Source of the DNA: JAFDYH01 sp049840875 | GTDB lineage: Bacteria; Bacteroidota; Bacteroidia; Chitinophagales; Chitinophagaceae | DNA length: 64,000 bases | Assembly (NCBI GenBank): GCA_049840875.1 | Contig: JASGJE010000002.1 | Coordinates: 434,001-498,000, forward strand | Direction of reading: 5' to 3' | Shown: positions 24,545 through 33,698 of the stretch, piece after piece | How positions within the stretch are numbered: the first letter of the stretch is position 1 | Layout: the number at the start of each line of letters is the position of its first letter | Translations under genes and position numbers: made by a program | Notes under the pieces: generated by a model | The model's database searches: none | Told to the model about the DNA's origin: nothing | The model's input: the letters and a program-made list of their open reading frames with translations, nothing else

Positions 24545-26287
24545 ATGGGAGATCTACAAATAAAAAAGTCCGCAACGGTGTATGATGCCGTAATTGTTGG
24601 TTCAGGCGCAGGTGGTGGTATGGCTGGCTATGTTTTAGCAAATGCAGGATTGAAAGTCCTGATGTTGGAAGCCGGCCCTTTCTTCGATCCTAAAAAAGAT
24701 TCTTTGCAATTAAAGTGGCCCTGGGATTCGCCTCGACGTGGCGCTGGGTCGTCGCGTGCATTTGGTGATTTCGATGCCGCATATGGCGGGTGGACATTGG
24801 ATGGTGAACCATATACTACGGATAATGGAACGGAGTTTCAGTGGTTTCGTTCACGAATGCTTGGTGGTAAAACGAATCACTGGGGACGTATATCATTACG
24901 TATGGGGCCTGATGATTTTAAAAGCCATCATCTCGATGGATTGACGGAAGACTGGCCCATCAGCTACGATGATATCAAGCCATTTTACGATAAAGTAGAT
25001 CGTTTGATTGGGGTGTACGGGACAGCAGAAGGATTGCCCAATGAACCCGATGGAATTTTTTTACCACCACCCAAGCCAAGGCTGAATGAATTATTTATAA
25101 AGAAAGGAGCAGAAAAAGCGGGAGTAAAAGTGATACCGGGCAGAGGCTCTGTGTTGACGCAGGCATTGCCGGGTAATAAAGATCGCGGTGCATGTTTTTA
25201 TTGTGGACAATGTTCCCGCAGTTGTAAAGTATACGGCGATTTTTCTGCTTCATCGTGTTTGGTTATTCCGGCGATTAAAACCGGCAATCTAACGGTGATC
25301 CCTAACGCCATGGTTCGTGAAGTAGTCGTTGGAAAAGACGGTGTGGCAAAAGGTGTTTCGTATGTTAGCAAAGATGATATGCAGGAATACCAGGTGGAAG
25401 GAAAAGTTGTTGTGCTGGGAGCAAGCGCCTGCGAATCGGCCCGTATTTTATTGAATTCAAAATCGACGACACATCCAAATGGTTTGGCAAATAGCAGCGG
25501 TGTTGTTGGTAAATATCTGCATGATTCTACAGGAGCGAGCCTCGGTGGTTTTTTACCGCAATTGATGGATCGCAAACGATACAATGAAGATGGTTTGGGA
25601 AGTCTGCATATTTATTCACCATGGTGGTTAGATAATAAAAAATTGGATTTTCCACGCGGCTATCATATTGAATATGGTGGTGGCATGGGTATGCCTTCTT
25701 ACGGCTTCGGCAGAGGTATGCAAAATACAAATGGATTGGTTCCGGATAGAAACGGTAATAAAAAAGAAGCGGGTGGTTTCGGAGCATCGCTGAAAGATGA
25801 TTATCGCCGATTCTTCGGAACACGTGTAGGCATGGCCGGTAGAGGGACTGCGATTGCAAGAGAAAGTAATTATTGTGAAATAGATCCGGATACAGTCGAT
25901 AAATACGGTATCCCTGTTTTAAGGTTTAATTATAAATGGTCTGATGCGGAAATAAAACAGGCGAAACATATGCAGGATACATTCAGCGAGATATTGCATA
26001 ACATGGGCACAATCATTACTTCTAAAGTTCAGGGACCCGAGACAAATTACGGATTGGAAGCGCCGGGAAGAATTATTCATGAGGTGGGAACGGTGAGAAT
26101 GGGCGATGATCCAAAGAAATCAGCATTAAACAAATATTGCCAGGCGCATGATTGTAAAAATTTGTTTGTAGCAGATGCTGCGCCGTTCGTTCAGCAAGGT
26201 GATAAGAATGCAACGTGGACAATACTTGCGTTGTCGATGCGCACAGCAGAATACATTCTCGAACAACGAAACAAATTCAATATTTAA
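24545..26287 (+). CDS. GMC-family FAD dehydrogenase, large subunit, with FeS-type cysteine motif
   Basis: A 580-residue GMC oxidoreductase. The FAD-binding Rossmann motif GSGAGGG is at 19-25 and the C-terminal GMC blocks 'HEVGTVRMGDDP' and 'QQGDKNATWTILALSMR' are intact. A CX2CX2CX3C cluster (Cys217, 220, 223, 227) in the middle resembles iron-sulfur ligation. Bacterial FAD-glucose dehydrogenase alpha subunits carry a 3Fe-4S cluster in a comparable place, so electron transfer out of FAD is plausible. There is no signal peptide; export is expected by riding with the Tat-type small subunit encoded 23 bp downstream. Substrates in the family are sugars or sugar alcohols, including 3-keto-sugar formation. 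Confidence 0.92.
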   Translation: MGDLQIKKSATVYDAVIVGSGAGGGMAGYVLANAGLKVLMLEAGPFFDPKKDSLQLKWPWDSPRRGAGSSRAFGDFDAAYGGWTLDGEPYTTDNGTEFQWFRSRMLGGKTNHWGRISLRMGPDDFKSHHLDGLTEDWPISYDDIKPFYDKVDRLIGVYGTAEGLPNEPDGIFLPPPKPRLNELFIKKGAEKAGVKVIPGRGSVLTQALPGNKDRGACFYCGQCSRSCKVYGDFSASSCLVIPAIKTGNLTVIPNAMVREVVVGKDGVAKGVSYVSKDDMQEYQVEGKVVVLGASACESARILLNSKSTTHPNGLANSSGVVGKYLHDSTGASLGGFLPQLMDRKRYNEDGLGSLHIYSPWWLDNKKLDFPRGYHIEYGGGMGMPSYGFGRGMQNTNGLVPDRNGNKKEAGGFGASLKDDYRRFFGTRVGMAGRGTAIARESNYCEIDPDTVDKYGIPVLRFNYKWSDAEIKQAKHMQDTFSEILHNMGTIITSKVQGPETNYGLEAPGRIIHEVGTVRMGDDPKKSALNKYCQAHDCKNLFVADAAPFVQQGDKNATWTILALSMRTAEYILEQRNKFNI

Positions 26288-26310
26288 TTCGGTTTTATAA
26301 TCTGACAATT

Positions 26311-26946
26311 ATGAACAGACGTGAAAGTATAAAAGCAATCGGTTTATCTGCTGCTTCTGCCAGCATTTTACTGGAAGCATGTAAGGATGATACAGTGAAA
26401 CCAGCGGGAACAGATGCGGCACAACCAGCAAAAGGCGAAGAAGGGAGACAGGCATTTGAAGTGGAACGGAATAACAAATTGAAAGCGCAGACTTTTTTTA
26501 CTGAGCATGAATTGAAAACTATTACTGTGCTCGCAGATATAATCATTCCTGCAGACGATAAATCGGGAAGCGCTTCGGATGCGAAAGTGCCGGAGTTTAT
26601 CGAGTTTATTGTGAAGGATATGCCAGAGCACCAGGTGCCTATGCGCGGCGGTCTTCGTTGGTTAGATATGCAATGTCTGAATCGATATGAAAAGACATTT
26701 ATCGAATCTTCAAAGGATCAGCAACTCGAATTGGTGAATGAAATAGCTTATCCTGGTAAAGCGAAACCTGAAATGAAAACAGGTGTTGCATTCTTTAATC
26801 GTATGCGTGATTTAACGGCAACAGGATTTTTTACCACTGAAATGGGATTTAAAGATCTCGGTTACGTTGGCAATGTTGCTAACAAATGGGAAGGTGTGCC
26901 GAAAGATATACTCACACAATATGGTTTTGCAGATGATAAAGTATAG
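26311..26946 (+). CDS. Gluconate 2-dehydrogenase subunit 3 family protein
   Basis: A 211-residue small subunit. I chose the ATG at 26311, which opens 'MNRRESIKAIGLSAASASILLEAC', a twin-arginine-like signal that also ends in a lipobox-like 'LLEAC'. The body carries the family block 'TVLADIIIPADDKSGSASDAKVPEFIEFIV'. In the family this subunit escorts the FAD subunit to the periplasm via Tat and is needed for activity. It follows the GMC gene by 23 bp and a strong terminator comes after it, so the two form a compact operon. No cytochrome subunit follows; the fused cytochrome of the nearby ThuA/PQQ protein is not obviously a partner. Confidence 0.9.
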   Translation: MNRRESIKAIGLSAASASILLEACKDDTVKPAGTDAAQPAKGEEGRQAFEVERNNKLKAQTFFTEHELKTITVLADIIIPADDKSGSASDAKVPEFIEFIVKDMPEHQVPMRGGLRWLDMQCLNRYEKTFIESSKDQQLELVNEIAYPGKAKPEMKTGVAFFNRMRDLTATGFFTTEMGFKDLGYVGNVANKWEGVPKDILTQYGFADDKV

Positions 26947-26976
26947 AAGATTTTAAGTAAACCAAAACTTTATATT

Positions 26977-27010
26977 AAAAAGCCTGTTACGTTATCGCAA
27001 CAGGCTTTTT
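26977..27010. terminator. Bidirectional terminator
   Basis: AAAAAGCCTGTT (26977-26988) and AACAGGCTTTTT (26999-27010) form a perfect 12-bp stem with a 10-nt loop. A-run and T-run flanks suit termination from both sides, between the small dehydrogenase subunit and the converging MscS gene. Confidence 0.9.
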
Positions 27011-27046
27011 GATTTTTATAAAACGGAACAATAATCAATCATCGAT

Positions 27047-27841
27047 TTATGATGTGCCCGGTAGTTTTATGCCAGATGCTTTCAGTTTGTTCAAGATCGA
27101 TTCCTGTAATTCCTGCTTGGTATCAACAAAACCATGAGCATTCGTCCATACATTTAATGTAATAGAATATTTATCAGCATCAAGACCGGTTACACCAATT
27201 CTTGGTGAAGGATCCGGATAATGATTTTTTATTTGTTCAACAGCGGATAAAAATATTTTTTTCAATTCTTCAAAGTCAATTCCGTAAGCAAATTTCATTT
27301 CAATATCAATTCTCCGCTTTCCTTCTTTTGTATAATTAACCACTACATTATTGGACAATTGCCCGTTTGGAATTGTGATGGTTTTGTTATCGTAAGTAAG
27401 CACTGTTGTAAAAAATAATTGGATTGAAGTAACAACGCCTTCCTGTGACTGAGCGCTGATGATATCGCCAACTTTATAGGGTTTCATTAATAAGATTAGA
27501 ATTCCACTGACAAAATTCTGAAGTGTTCCAGACAACGCCAATCCTGCCGCGACACTGAAGCCTGCAACAATTGCTGTAAAAAATGTTAACTGTATGCCTG
27601 CAATCTGCAATGCAAGAAAAAATAACAGAACCTGGAGGGTAATAGCCAGGAGATTTTGCAGGAAGTATCTTAATGTAGGATTGAAATTATGTCGCGCCAG
27701 TTCTTTTCTCAGCCAGCGATTGAATAATTTAATCAACCACAGGCCAACAAATAAAATAACAATTGCAAGTACGACTTTAGGGCCATTTGCAATTATCCAG
27801 TCAACGATTTTGGAATAAACTTTCTGCCACTCAATTTTCAT
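27047..27841 (-). CDS. Small-conductance mechanosensitive channel (MscS family)
   Basis: A 264-residue MscS-type channel with three membrane segments: about 15-37, 60-85 and the pore-lining TM3 at about 88-115 ('VAGFSVAAGLALSGTLQNFVSG', glycine/alanine-packed). The MscS beta domain follows ('YKVGDIISAQSQEGVVTSI', 'IPNGQLSNNVVVNYT') and then the alpha/beta C-terminal domain. The size is that of the E. coli prototype. It opens on membrane tension to release solutes during osmotic downshock. It stands alone; about 200 bp without a gene separate it from the GH5 gene. Confidence 0.94.
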   Translation of the reverse strand: MKIEWQKVYSKIVDWIIANGPKVVLAIVILFVGLWLIKLFNRWLRKELARHNFNPTLRYFLQNLLAITLQVLLFFLALQIAGIQLTFFTAIVAGFSVAAGLALSGTLQNFVSGILILLMKPYKVGDIISAQSQEGVVTSIQLFFTTVLTYDNKTITIPNGQLSNNVVVNYTKEGKRRIDIEMKFAYGIDFEELKKIFLSAVEQIKNHYPDPSPRIGVTGLDADKYSITLNVWTNAHGFVDTKQELQESILNKLKASGIKLPGTS

Positions 27842-28047
27842 AACGATCGCTTTGGCAGAAGTAATAAAAAATTATACCTGCGTTATGCTACCCGGGTTGA
27901 TATAATGGCGAAATGTGCATCTTTTTCCCCAAAACACCAGGTTTGATTATTCGTTATTCAATATAGTTTACTTAAAGAGAGAATTGAGAAGGTTGACAAC
28001 CTTTTAGAAGCTTTCAGCTCAACTGTTAAGTCAACGGCATTGATGCG

Positions 28048-29820
28048 TTATTTAACAAATTCAATTTGCTTCAACGTAAATCCACCAACATCTGCAATAA
28101 GTTTTAGTTTGTGAATGCCTGCATTCAGAGTTACGTTTTCAATTTCTTTCACAATCCATTTCTTATTACCACCGGTTCCAGGTATTGATAAACTTTTAAT
28201 AATTGAATTTGTGCCATCAGTTATAGAAAGTTTACCGTTTGCATTATCAGATGCAACGGTGATCCTGAGTTTATAGGTTGATTTATCTTTCACCGAAACA
28301 GTATATTGTAGCCATTCACCCGTTTCAATATTTCCAACATAATACGATTCGTAATGGCTTGAATCTTTAAAGATATCAACGCCATCATTTCTGTATACTC
28401 CACCACGATTGCCCGTACTGTTTTTCCCTGTTGATATGCGATAATTAGCTGTATCAAGATCGTAATAGGCAAAACCATTTTTCCCTAAGTCATAGTCGGT
28501 GGCTTTTAGCACGAACCCGGGTTGAATTTCGTTTTTGCCAAATGGTTTTGTGTCATTGGTAAACGGCTGTCGTATCATCGCGTCAACTACATCGTAGTGT
28601 TTGATGTTGCTTTTAAAATTTGCATAAGTAGCCAGTTCCAGTAAACCACTATATACATCACTTTCCTTTGGTGGATTTTCTGCTTTGCCGTTCCAGTAGT
28701 CAACTAGACGATCATAGTTTAAATTGGAACGTATTTGTAATGGATTATTAAACCCAAGTTTCTTTAAAGGCCACCATGACCATCCGATATTATTTGTTTC
28801 GAACAAGCGGATCGCTTCAGTGAACCAAACATTCGAATTCTCACCTGTCTCGCCCAGCCAAACAGGCACATTGTATTGGTCGCGATACTTTATAATGTGC
28901 GATATTGATTGTGTGTCATTAAAATTCCAGTATTTGTGAAAACTCAATACGATATTATTATCCCATAGTCCTCCGTCAAGTATTCCTTTATAGTTATTTC
29001 CCCATCCATTACCTTCTATTACAATGATGTGTTTCTTATCTACCTCACGAATAGCGGTCGTAATTGCGATCATTAATTTTTTCAATGGTTCATTTTTTGA
29101 TTCTTTCAGGCCATTTCGGTCATTTGCAGGATCTTCAAAACCCCAGTTAGGCTCGTTGATTATATCGTAAGCGGCAACTACTGGTTCATCAGCATACTTG
29201 AGTGCCAGCTTTTTCCAAAGCGCAATCATCTTTTGCTGATTGGCTTCGCTCTCCCAAAGCGATGGCTTGGATGGATCACGATCAGAGATATTCAGGTCGT
29301 TGCCTTGGCCGCCCGGTGCTGCATGTAAATCAAGAATTACATACATGCCATTTGCTTTACACCACGATATCAAACTATCGGTTAATGCAAAGCCTTTTGC
29401 AAGCCAGGTATCCTGTCCTTGTACCGGTTCTTTTTCTACCGGTAATGTATAAAGATTATAGTGCATTGGGAGCCGAACCGAATTGAACCCCCATGCTTTC
29501 AACGAATCAATATCAGTTTTAGTAGTATGATTGGATAGCCACGTATCGTAGAATTCATCGGTTTGTTCTTTACTTAAAAGTTTTTCGATACGTTCCCTGA
29601 TTTTGTGTTGCTGCTGCCCGTCGGCGCTTATCCGCAGCATGTATCCTTCCTGTAACATCCATCCGCCAAGACCAACGCCACGTAACAAAATATTTTCGCC
29701 CTTTTCATTTACAATTTGCTTGCCGCTTGTTTTTAGAAATTGTAATTGCTGACTAAAAGATGTTGTAACAATTAAACAACACAACAATAATACTATCGAT
29801 GAGAAATATTTTACTTTCAT
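28048..29820 (-). CDS. Secreted GH5 glycoside hydrolase with CBM6-like domain
   Basis: A 590-residue enzyme: signal peptide 1-24, GH5 (clan A) TIM barrel about 28-400, linker, then a CBM6-like beta-sandwich about 450-590. The acid/base Glu223 is in 'YDIINEPNWGF' and the nucleophile Glu324 in 'PVWLGETGENSNVWF'. The opening 'GENILLRGVGLGGWMLQEGYM' resembles exo-beta-1,3-glucanase-type GH5 enzymes, which also act on fungal glucans. The CBM6-like C terminus ('WLQYTVSVKDKSTYKLRI') suggests polysaccharide binding. It is 13 bp downstream of the GH30 gene, so both are cotranscribed. With GH30 and GH20 in the same locus, a fungal beta-glucan substrate is likely but inferred. Confidence 0.9.
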   Translation of the reverse strand: MKVKYFSSIVLLLCCLIVTTSFSQQLQFLKTSGKQIVNEKGENILLRGVGLGGWMLQEGYMLRISADGQQQHKIRERIEKLLSKEQTDEFYDTWLSNHTTKTDIDSLKAWGFNSVRLPMHYNLYTLPVEKEPVQGQDTWLAKGFALTDSLISWCKANGMYVILDLHAAPGGQGNDLNISDRDPSKPSLWESEANQQKMIALWKKLALKYADEPVVAAYDIINEPNWGFEDPANDRNGLKESKNEPLKKLMIAITTAIREVDKKHIIVIEGNGWGNNYKGILDGGLWDNNIVLSFHKYWNFNDTQSISHIIKYRDQYNVPVWLGETGENSNVWFTEAIRLFETNNIGWSWWPLKKLGFNNPLQIRSNLNYDRLVDYWNGKAENPPKESDVYSGLLELATYANFKSNIKHYDVVDAMIRQPFTNDTKPFGKNEIQPGFVLKATDYDLGKNGFAYYDLDTANYRISTGKNSTGNRGGVYRNDGVDIFKDSSHYESYYVGNIETGEWLQYTVSVKDKSTYKLRITVASDNANGKLSITDGTNSIIKSLSIPGTGGNKKWIVKEIENVTLNAGIHKLKLIADVGGFTLKQIEFVK

Positions 29821-29833
29821 TTTTCTGAATTAA

Positions 29834-31255
29834 TTAATCCCAATAATAAGTTGCGGCTGAACCGGCAGTCAGCGAGTATTCAACAGATTTGTTTTTATGC
29901 CGGATATTGAATTTCTGTGTTTGTCCTGTTGTATTCGATACGATAACTATTATTCTTCCTGAAGGAGTTTTAAATGCAACATTTGACAATGAATCAATTT
30001 CATTGGATGCAATACGAACGGAGCCAGGTCGTACAAATTTTGAAAAATGCGCCATAGAATAATAGCCGAGGTTGCGTGTTACTTTATTGCCGTCAACAGA
30101 AACTGCACCCTGGCACATATCGCAACCACCGCGATCTGTATAAGGAGTGAATTGTGAATTAGCGGCCAGGTTCCATTCCAAAACGTTTTTACTCCAGTTA
30201 CGGGTTGTACCAATTAAAAGCCATGATACCGGCCACGCGATATTTATCTGCGGGCTTTTTACATTTTCATCGCGGCCAAACTGCACCGTCATTTGCTCAG
30301 TGAAATAAATGTTTTTATCTGCGTGTGCATCGTGTACATCGGAAAGCGCACTGACGTCGCCGTTATACAAATGAAAAGCCGAACCGTCGACGTATTGAGC
30401 AGCTTCTTTGTCATCCAATATATAAATTGGATAGTCAGGCCGGTCAGCGTTGTGATCGTACACTATAATTTTCGTATCGATGTTTAATCGTTTAAACAGA
30501 GGGCCAAGGTTATGTTTTATAAATTCAGCTTGCTCCGGCGCCGTCATAAGCATGCTTGGGTTATTGCCCGGGTGTAGCGGTTCATTCTGAATTGTAATGG
30601 CATCGATACGGATGCCTTCACTTTTCATTGCTAAAATATACTTTGCGAGATAATTCGCATAAACTTCATAAAAAGCAGGCAATAATCTTCCCCCTCTTGT
30701 GTCGTGGTTAGTTTTCATCCATGTAGGTGGCGACCACGGTGAGCCCATTATTTTTATGCGCGGATTAATGGTAAGAATTTGTTTCATTACCGGTATTACA
30801 TCATTATGATCAGGCCCGAGGTCGAAATGTGAAAGTTCCGGATCAGTTTGACCATTGGAGAGATCGTCGTAGGAAAATATACGCTCATTGAGATCCGAAG
30901 AGCCAATCGTCAACCGGATATAGCTTACGCCTATGGCTGTGCCTGCGGTGTCAAACAGTTCCTTTAATAAGGCGGCACGTTCTTTAACCCCCATTTTTAT
31001 TATTGGCATCGCACTGCCTTGCGTAAGCGCAAAACCAAAACCATCAATTGATTGGTAGGTCTTATTATCATCGATATCAATAGTGGGCGATTTAAAAATT
31101 TCAGGAGTGAACGCCAGCATACCCGTTTGTTTCTTAAATAAAACAGAACTGTCGCCTTTGGTCAACCACTCTGTGATTTTTGTTTGGGCAAATGAATGGA
31201 AGGAGAAAATGTTTATCAATAATCCTGGCAGGATTGTGCGCATCGTTAGTTTCAT
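29834..31255 (-). CDS. Secreted GH30 glycoside hydrolase
   Basis: A 473-residue enzyme. I use the ATG at 31255; an ATG at 31243 is also possible, and both give a signal peptide ending 'FHSFAQ'. The GH30 TIM barrel plus side beta-domain is complete: 'SIDGFGFALTQGSA', 'IMGSPWSPPTWMK', acid/base Glu225 in 'AITIQNEPLHPGN' and nucleophile Glu320 in 'NIYFTEQMTV'. It belongs to the group with glucosylceramidases and endo-beta-1,6-glucanases. Given the GH5 and GH20 partners, beta-1,6-glucan is a reasonable guess. It is followed by GH5 after 13 bp; a short dispersed repeat lies in its upstream gap. Confidence 0.92.
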   Translation of the reverse strand: MKLTMRTILPGLLINIFSFHSFAQTKITEWLTKGDSSVLFKKQTGMLAFTPEIFKSPTIDIDDNKTYQSIDGFGFALTQGSAMPIIKMGVKERAALLKELFDTAGTAIGVSYIRLTIGSSDLNERIFSYDDLSNGQTDPELSHFDLGPDHNDVIPVMKQILTINPRIKIMGSPWSPPTWMKTNHDTRGGRLLPAFYEVYANYLAKYILAMKSEGIRIDAITIQNEPLHPGNNPSMLMTAPEQAEFIKHNLGPLFKRLNIDTKIIVYDHNADRPDYPIYILDDKEAAQYVDGSAFHLYNGDVSALSDVHDAHADKNIYFTEQMTVQFGRDENVKSPQINIAWPVSWLLIGTTRNWSKNVLEWNLAANSQFTPYTDRGGCDMCQGAVSVDGNKVTRNLGYYSMAHFSKFVRPGSVRIASNEIDSLSNVAFKTPSGRIIVIVSNTTGQTQKFNIRHKNKSVEYSLTAGSAATYYWD

Positions 31256-31350
31256 AGGAACAAAGGAAAGAAGAAATGTGATTGTGCCGCATTTTAATTT
31301 GTCAGATATATTCAATAATAGAATTGCTGGAAATTGACGGCGTAGGTAAA

Positions 31351-31388
31351 ATCAGAAATCGGACATCGGGCATCCGAAATCAGACATT
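31351..31388. repeat. Short intergenic repeat-like element
   Basis: A 38-bp stretch upstream of the GH30 gene in which ATCAGAAATC / ATCAGACAT and GGACATC / GGGCATC recur, with TCGGA (31359-31363) and TCCGA (31373-31377) as inverted arms. The form is that of small dispersed intergenic repeats of Bacteroidota; no other full copy is seen in this window. Confidence 0.4.
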
Positions 31389-31397
31389 GTTAGTTTC

Positions 31398-33620
31398 CTA
31401 CTTTCCTATCATGCTAAGGTAGCGACCCATCCAATACGGCAACAGCCAAAAATCAGGTTCACGCTCCATATCAGGATAACCGTTAGTAGCAACCCATGGA
31501 TTTTTGTCCCAGCGAACGGCAACACGTATGCTTGGCGGGGGCAACTCCGCTACCTGGATATCATCCAGCACAGGGGAACGCACAATCTTTACATCTTCTC
31601 TTTTGGTGTGATCAACATGCCATTCAATAAGATCTAATGGAGCGTCTCTTAGAAATTCAATAGAAGCGGGGATTTCTTCCCTTTTGTTTCGTGCATAGCA
31701 ATACAGAAAATTAATCAGTGGGTTCTTATCCGCACGACGATTATTCATCCATTTATCTGCAAACTTTTCATAGACGGATAGCAGCTTTGGATCTTTTTCG
31801 CAGCGCAATAAAATAGGAAACAGGTAGGATTGCAATGTAACATCGTAGTATATAAAGTAGGCCGGATTCTGTTCCGGAATTTTCAGCATATTCTCGAGAT
31901 AGTGTTCTTCTTTTATCAATCGCAAGTAGTGCTTTTGATACTTTTCATCCTCAGTCATAAAATAAGCCAGCTTCAGAAATGTCAACAGTTCCATCGAGTT
32001 TTGATATTGATCTGGTTTCCATTCCGGGTTTCTGTTCAGATCATCCGGCGACCATACAGACCAACGTGTATGTGTACCGTCAATATCCATCATGTTGAAA
32101 TTGTTCGCGATGAGGTGGTCAATCAAAAGTGAAACATGTTTGCGTACGATATTTTTTTCTTCTTCATCAGCAGCAAGTTGATAATAGAAATAATAGCCGA
32201 GCATATGACCACACCATTCGTCACTGCTGGCATCGCCTTTCCAGAGCCATTTTCCATCTGCAGATTTGCGCCAGCGTTCTTCGATAGGCTTATATCGTGG
32301 CTCTTTCACAAGCTCGTCCGCTATTTCTCTTTCGGAATACGTTCTGTTTGCATCATGCACAGGAAACTTCCAGTCTGCAGGCACTATTGATCTTGCAAAA
32401 TAGCCATCACCGCCAGTGACTTCCTGCAATTGCTTTAAAAAATGAAATGCCTTTTTTGCTTTTGTTCTTGCATCGTCATCTTTAGTTACGGCATAACGGA
32501 AACTTTCCATTGCCAGATAATTACCTGTGAATTCACCGTCATTGTCATCGTCATCTGGCTGCCATGAAGTAATATCGCCGGGAATTTTCAAATGACACTG
32601 TCCTGCAATCCATGGTTCACGAATGTGCCGCTTCATCATGATGTCGTAGAAATAATCCTGTTTGTTTGCAAGAGTCATTGTCCTTTGTTTGATTGCGCTT
32701 ACACCTCCGGCCGTCGCAATCCATGCAGTTCCATCTTTATCGAAAGTAATGTCATTTACATTGTCGTTCAATAACCATCTTCTTGTAAAACGTAGTGAGT
32801 GTGTACCATTCTTATAAAAGCGAACAATGCCAACTTCCGTTCCAACCCAAATTGCACCATCGGGAGCCTGTCGCACACAATTCACATGAATAGAAGAAAG
32901 GCCTTCCTGTGGCCGGATCATTTTTTCTCTTTTATCGTTTTTAAGAATAGATACACCGCCTAATCCGCCGACCCATAACTTGTTTTGTGTATCAAACGCT
33001 AATCCTTTTACGTAAGCGCTAATGATGACATCAGTGTTATAATAATAGTTGTTCAATTTGTCACTGCAATGATAAAGTCCGACGTCCGTAGCAATCCACA
33101 AGCCGTTGTGATCGTCTGAAACCGCGGCACGTACCGATCTTGCAATTTTGTAGTTCTTTTTTTCGAAGGTAGAACCATTATAGAGCCACACGCCATTAGG
33201 GCCAATAGCATAAACGCCTTCCTTTGCTATACACAAAATAGATATAGGCCCATCCGTCCCCGTTAGACTGATAACCTGTTTATTTTTATACAATAACACA
33301 CCTTTCCAGGTTCCCATCCAGATCTGTGATTGCTTATCTGCTATTACTGAAAAGGCAGTGCCTTTATCATCGTCTGCAAGAATGTTTGTCCATGTAGTTT
33401 CATTGCTTTTTTTCGCCAGTATGCCCGCAATGGTTGCAATCCATGTAGTGTTTTCCTTGTCTGTAGTAATACTTCTTACTTCGTTTTCGCCCGCATTTTG
33501 AGAAACAACATAAGGTTCATGATATTCCTGTACAAACGAAACATCACTCGTGGATGTTTCCTGTGATCTTGATGAGACAACGAAAAATAAAAGTAGTGCG
33601 AATAGTAAAGTAAGTTTCAT
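31398..33620 (-). CDS. Secreted beta-propeller plus alpha-toroid protein, copy 2
   Basis: A 740-residue protein. I use the ATG at 33620, which begins a signal peptide ('MKLTLLFALLLFFVVSSRSQ'). Residues about 35-330 are two-component-regulator-propeller repeats ('NTTWIATIAGIL', 'SQIWMGTWKGVLLYK', 'GAIWVGTEVGIVRFYK', 'GTAWIATAGGVSAI'). Residues about 350-740 form an all-helical domain with repeated aromatic motifs ('SSDEWCGHMLGYY', 'NNFNMMDIDGTHTRWSVWSP', 'LLPYWMGRYLSMIG'). There is no kinase, membrane segment or HTH. The C-terminal half is paralogous to the protein at 36945-39113. The helical part looks like an (alpha/alpha) toroid, as in some lyases and glycosidases, but no known catalytic motif is certain. 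Confidence 0.8.
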   Translation of the reverse strand: MKLTLLFALLLFFVVSSRSQETSTSDVSFVQEYHEPYVVSQNAGENEVRSITTDKENTTWIATIAGILAKKSNETTWTNILADDDKGTAFSVIADKQSQIWMGTWKGVLLYKNKQVISLTGTDGPISILCIAKEGVYAIGPNGVWLYNGSTFEKKNYKIARSVRAAVSDDHNGLWIATDVGLYHCSDKLNNYYYNTDVIISAYVKGLAFDTQNKLWVGGLGGVSILKNDKREKMIRPQEGLSSIHVNCVRQAPDGAIWVGTEVGIVRFYKNGTHSLRFTRRWLLNDNVNDITFDKDGTAWIATAGGVSAIKQRTMTLANKQDYFYDIMMKRHIREPWIAGQCHLKIPGDITSWQPDDDDNDGEFTGNYLAMESFRYAVTKDDDARTKAKKAFHFLKQLQEVTGGDGYFARSIVPADWKFPVHDANRTYSEREIADELVKEPRYKPIEERWRKSADGKWLWKGDASSDEWCGHMLGYYFYYQLAADEEEKNIVRKHVSLLIDHLIANNFNMMDIDGTHTRWSVWSPDDLNRNPEWKPDQYQNSMELLTFLKLAYFMTEDEKYQKHYLRLIKEEHYLENMLKIPEQNPAYFIYYDVTLQSYLFPILLRCEKDPKLLSVYEKFADKWMNNRRADKNPLINFLYCYARNKREEIPASIEFLRDAPLDLIEWHVDHTKREDVKIVRSPVLDDIQVAELPPPSIRVAVRWDKNPWVATNGYPDMEREPDFWLLPYWMGRYLSMIGK

Positions 33621-33698
33621 TGCAAAAGAGTTAAACACAAAAGTTAAAACCGGGTATTTTTTTAATGGCGCAATGTTGTATATAAGCAAATCCAATTG

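Noticed and set aside
31398..33620. Hybrid two-component sensor because of propeller repeats
   Set aside because: There are no membrane, histidine kinase, receiver or HTH domains; the C-terminal half is a different helical domain.
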